DNA of 64,000 bases from CBDDHT01 sp965227905. Lineage in GTDB: Bacteria > Pseudomonadota > Alphaproteobacteria > Rhizobiales > Methyloligellaceae. Below are positions 62,428 to 64,000 of this stretch, piece after piece. Where the stretch lies: positions 4,154,001 to 4,218,000 of the forward strand of contig OZ245780.1 in assembly GCA_965227905.1 (NCBI GenBank), given 5' to 3'. Position 1 is the first letter of the stretch. Each line of letters starts with the position of its first letter. The notes under the pieces were generated by a model. The model made no database searches and was not told the origin of the DNA. It saw only the letters and a list, made by a program, of their open reading frames with translations. Both the position numbers and the translations under genes were made by a program.

Positions 62428-63333
62428 CTATTCCCCCGGCGAGCGATCGAGACCGCAAAGTCTCTGAATTTCGAGATAGCTTGCGGCATGATCGCGTTCT
62501 TCATGCCCGTTTTCGGCCAGAGAAACATAGAGTTCCAGCGCCTGTTCCGTCATTGGAAGGGTGAGTGAGAGCTTATCGGCAAGCGCTTTCGCACTGCGCA
62601 TGTCCTTGAGCTGAATCCGGGATGGCGCACCCGGATTGAAATCGCCTTCGATCATGCGCCGGCCATGATTTTGTAGAATCGGCGAATCGGCAAACCCGCC
62701 TTTGAGCGCCTCGATGACGGCCTTTGGATCCGCGCCTCCCTGCTCCGCCAAAATCAGGGCCTCGGCAACCGTCGATATGGTGTTGCCGACGATCACCTGA
62801 TTGGCCAGTTTCACGAGCGAGCCTGCTCCTGCCGGGCCTACATGGGTGGCCCTACCCAAAACCGAGAACACATCGTCAAGCGCATCGAAAACGGACCGGT
62901 CGCCTCCAGCCATGATCGCCAATGTTCCATCGCGGGCACCCGGCTCACCGCCCGACACTGGGGCATCCAGATATCCGAGCCCGCGCTCGGTGGCTGCTGT
63001 GGCTTGGGCCTGCGCCGTTTCCATCGGGATCGAGCTCATGACAACAAGCGTGGCCCCGGCAACCATCGTGTCCAGCAAACCTGGCGCATCGTCACCAAAA
63101 AGCACCCGGTCGCTGGTCGGCCCGTCCGAGACCATCACGATTACCAGATCGGCGTCTCTGCCCGTATCGCAAGCCTGCCCCACGACCGAGACGCCGAACG
63201 GCTTCAGCCGCTCCGCCTTGTCGGCCGTCCGGTTCCAGGCGGCGACGCGATGGCCGGCTTCGGCCAATCTGCGCGCCATTTGAAAGCCCATGATACCGGT
63301 GCCGACGAACCCGATCGACCGCGCCCCGTTCAT
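62428..63333 (-). CDS. 3-hydroxyisobutyrate-dehydrogenase-family reductase (GlxR/GarR-like)
   Basis: 301 aa. N-terminal Rossmann domain with IGFVGTGIMGFQMARRL; NRT after the second strand favours NADP. Catalytic lysine in GSLVKLANQVIVGN near 172, and the substrate-binding DAPVSGGEPGA. It fits tartronate-semialdehyde or 2-hydroxy-3-oxopropionate reductase as well as HIBADH. GGAGG lies before the ATG. It is divergent from the tartrate/isopropylmalate-type dehydrogenase, so a tartrate/glyoxylate link is plausible but inferred. Confidence 0.88.
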   Translation of the reverse strand: MNGARSIGFVGTGIMGFQMARRLAEAGHRVAAWNRTADKAERLKPFGVSVVGQACDTGRDADLVIVMVSDGPTSDRVLFGDDAPGLLDTMVAGATLVVMSSIPMETAQAQATAATERGLGYLDAPVSGGEPGARDGTLAIMAGGDRSVFDALDDVFSVLGRATHVGPAGAGSLVKLANQVIVGNTISTVAEALILAEQGGADPKAVIEALKGGFADSPILQNHGRRMIEGDFNPGAPSRIQLKDMRSAKALADKLSLTLPMTEQALELYVSLAENGHEERDHAASYLEIQRLCGLDRSPGE

Positions 63334-63410
63334 AAGTGTTCCTCCCTCGTCATTGCGCCGCGATCGTGTCAGTTTGCGCCGATCAGAACAACAGCAAAGG
63401 ACGCATAAAC

Positions 63411-64000
63411 GTGGGCAAGCATCGCATCGCTCTTATTCCCGGAGACGGCATCGGAAAAGAGGTGATTTCCGCCGGCCAGGAGGCACTCGAAACGCTCTGT
63501 GAGGTTTCGGGCAACGTTGAACTGGAATTCGAGACGTTCGATTGGGGGAGCGACCGTTACATCGAGACGGGCAGCATGATGCCGGACGATGCGCTTCAGA
63601 CACTGACCGGCTTCGATGCCATCTACTTTGGATCGGCAGGAGATCCGCGCGTTCCCGATCATGTGAGCCTGTGGCAATTGCGGCTGGCCATCTGCCAGGG
63701 CCTGGATCAATACGCCAATGTTCGCCCGGCCAGGCTGCTGCCCGGACTTGTAAGTCCCTTGCGCGATGCCGGACCGAAGGAGATCGACTGGATCATCGTG
63801 CGGGAGAATTCGGAAGGCGAATATTCAGGGGCTGGCGGGCGTGTGCATCAGGGCCATCCCCTGGAAGTCGGGATGGATGTCAGCGTCATTACCCGTGGCG
63901 GCGCCGAACGCATCCTGCGCCACGCCTACGGGATTGCCCAATCGCGACCGCGGCGCAAGCTCGCCTTTGTTACGAAATCGAACGCACAGCGTCATGCCAT
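63411..64000 (+). CDS. Tartrate/isopropylmalate/isocitrate-type dehydrogenase (3' end cut by window edge)
   Basis: GTG start at 63411, 9 nt after AAGGA; 196 codons seen. Beta-decarboxylating dehydrogenase family: IALIPGDGIGKEVI at the start, FGSAGDPRVPDHVSLW near residue 70 (GDP..PDH as in tartrate dehydrogenase), ANVRPARLLPGL near 103, and VRENSEGEYSGAGGR near 130. The PDHxSLWxLRL and NVRP segments favour tartrate dehydrogenase/decarboxylase over isocitrate dehydrogenase. Metal-binding aspartates lie beyond the edge. It is divergent from the GlxR-like gene, with 77 bp between starts. Confidence 0.88.
   Translation, partial: MGKHRIALIPGDGIGKEVISAGQEALETLCEVSGNVELEFETFDWGSDRYIETGSMMPDDALQTLTGFDAIYFGSAGDPRVPDHVSLWQLRLAICQGLDQYANVRPARLLPGLVSPLRDAGPKEIDWIIVRENSEGEYSGAGGRVHQGHPLEVGMDVSVITRGGAERILRHAYGIAQSRPRRKLAFVTKSNAQRHA

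Overview
This window looks like chromosomal DNA of an alphaproteobacterium, probably Hyphomicrobiales or a close relative. The evidence is GC-rich coding DNA, a MucR/Ros zinc-finger regulator, two tripartite tricarboxylate transporters (TTT), a PbpC/alpha-2-macroglobulin pair, many LysR/GntR/IclR regulators beside small catabolic operons, and alphaproteobacterial REP-like palindromes. No rRNA, tRNA, CRISPR array, prophage or plasmid backbone was seen. Both edges cut a gene: a formate dehydrogenase alpha subunit on the left and a tartrate/isopropylmalate-type dehydrogenase on the right.

1-13.9 kb is a C1/C2-acid regulon. A leftward operon encodes a SucCD-like ADP-forming CoA ligase and a two-subunit NAD-linked formate dehydrogenase. 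A rightward set encodes TctCBA, a GntR/FCD regulator, a ThDP-dependent lyase/decarboxylase and a formyl-CoA:oxalate CoA-transferase (Frc). TGGTATAC-type palindromes lie before each divergent operon and before gntR. I read the pathway as uptake, CoA activation, cleavage to formyl-CoA, CoA exchange releasing formate, and formate oxidation to CO2 plus NADH. The ThDP enzyme resembles bacterial 2-hydroxyacyl-CoA lyases more than textbook oxalyl-CoA decarboxylase, so the true substrate is open.

13.9-26 kb holds a RAYT transposase with REP-like palindromes, mucR, an orphan HlyC-type lysine acyltransferase, a small secreted protein, the alpha-2-macroglobulin/pbpC pair and a nest of direct and inverted intergenic repeats. 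26-38 kb holds an MFS exporter, a second TctCBA system, a convergent operon pairing a periplasmic binding protein with a degenerate sensor kinase, a DUF3365 cytochrome, a LysR regulator divergent from a CmcJ/NvfI-like oxidoreductase, and a protein made of two copies of an unrecognised domain.

38-52.5 kb contains a complete Liv-type ABC importer whose binding protein has a Tat-like leader, a TPR protein, and two divergent catabolic operons around an IclR regulator. Leftward are a PycB/OadA-like carboxyltransferase, a beta-keto-acid cleavage enzyme (BKACE), an SDR and a zinc alcohol dehydrogenase. Rightward are IclR, a biotin carboxyl carrier protein, an SDR, an alpha/beta hydrolase and a TauE/SafE permease. 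No biotin carboxylase is present. A perfect 38-bp inverted repeat follows.

52.7-64 kb carries a secreted caspase-like protein, DUF3307, a luciferase-like oxidoreductase, a crotonase with a divergent LysR, a LysR divergent from a secreted bicupin, a SulP-STAS-cNMP fusion transporter, a GlxR/HIBADH-like reductase and the truncated dehydrogenase. All family calls come from reading motifs and translations; no database search was possible.
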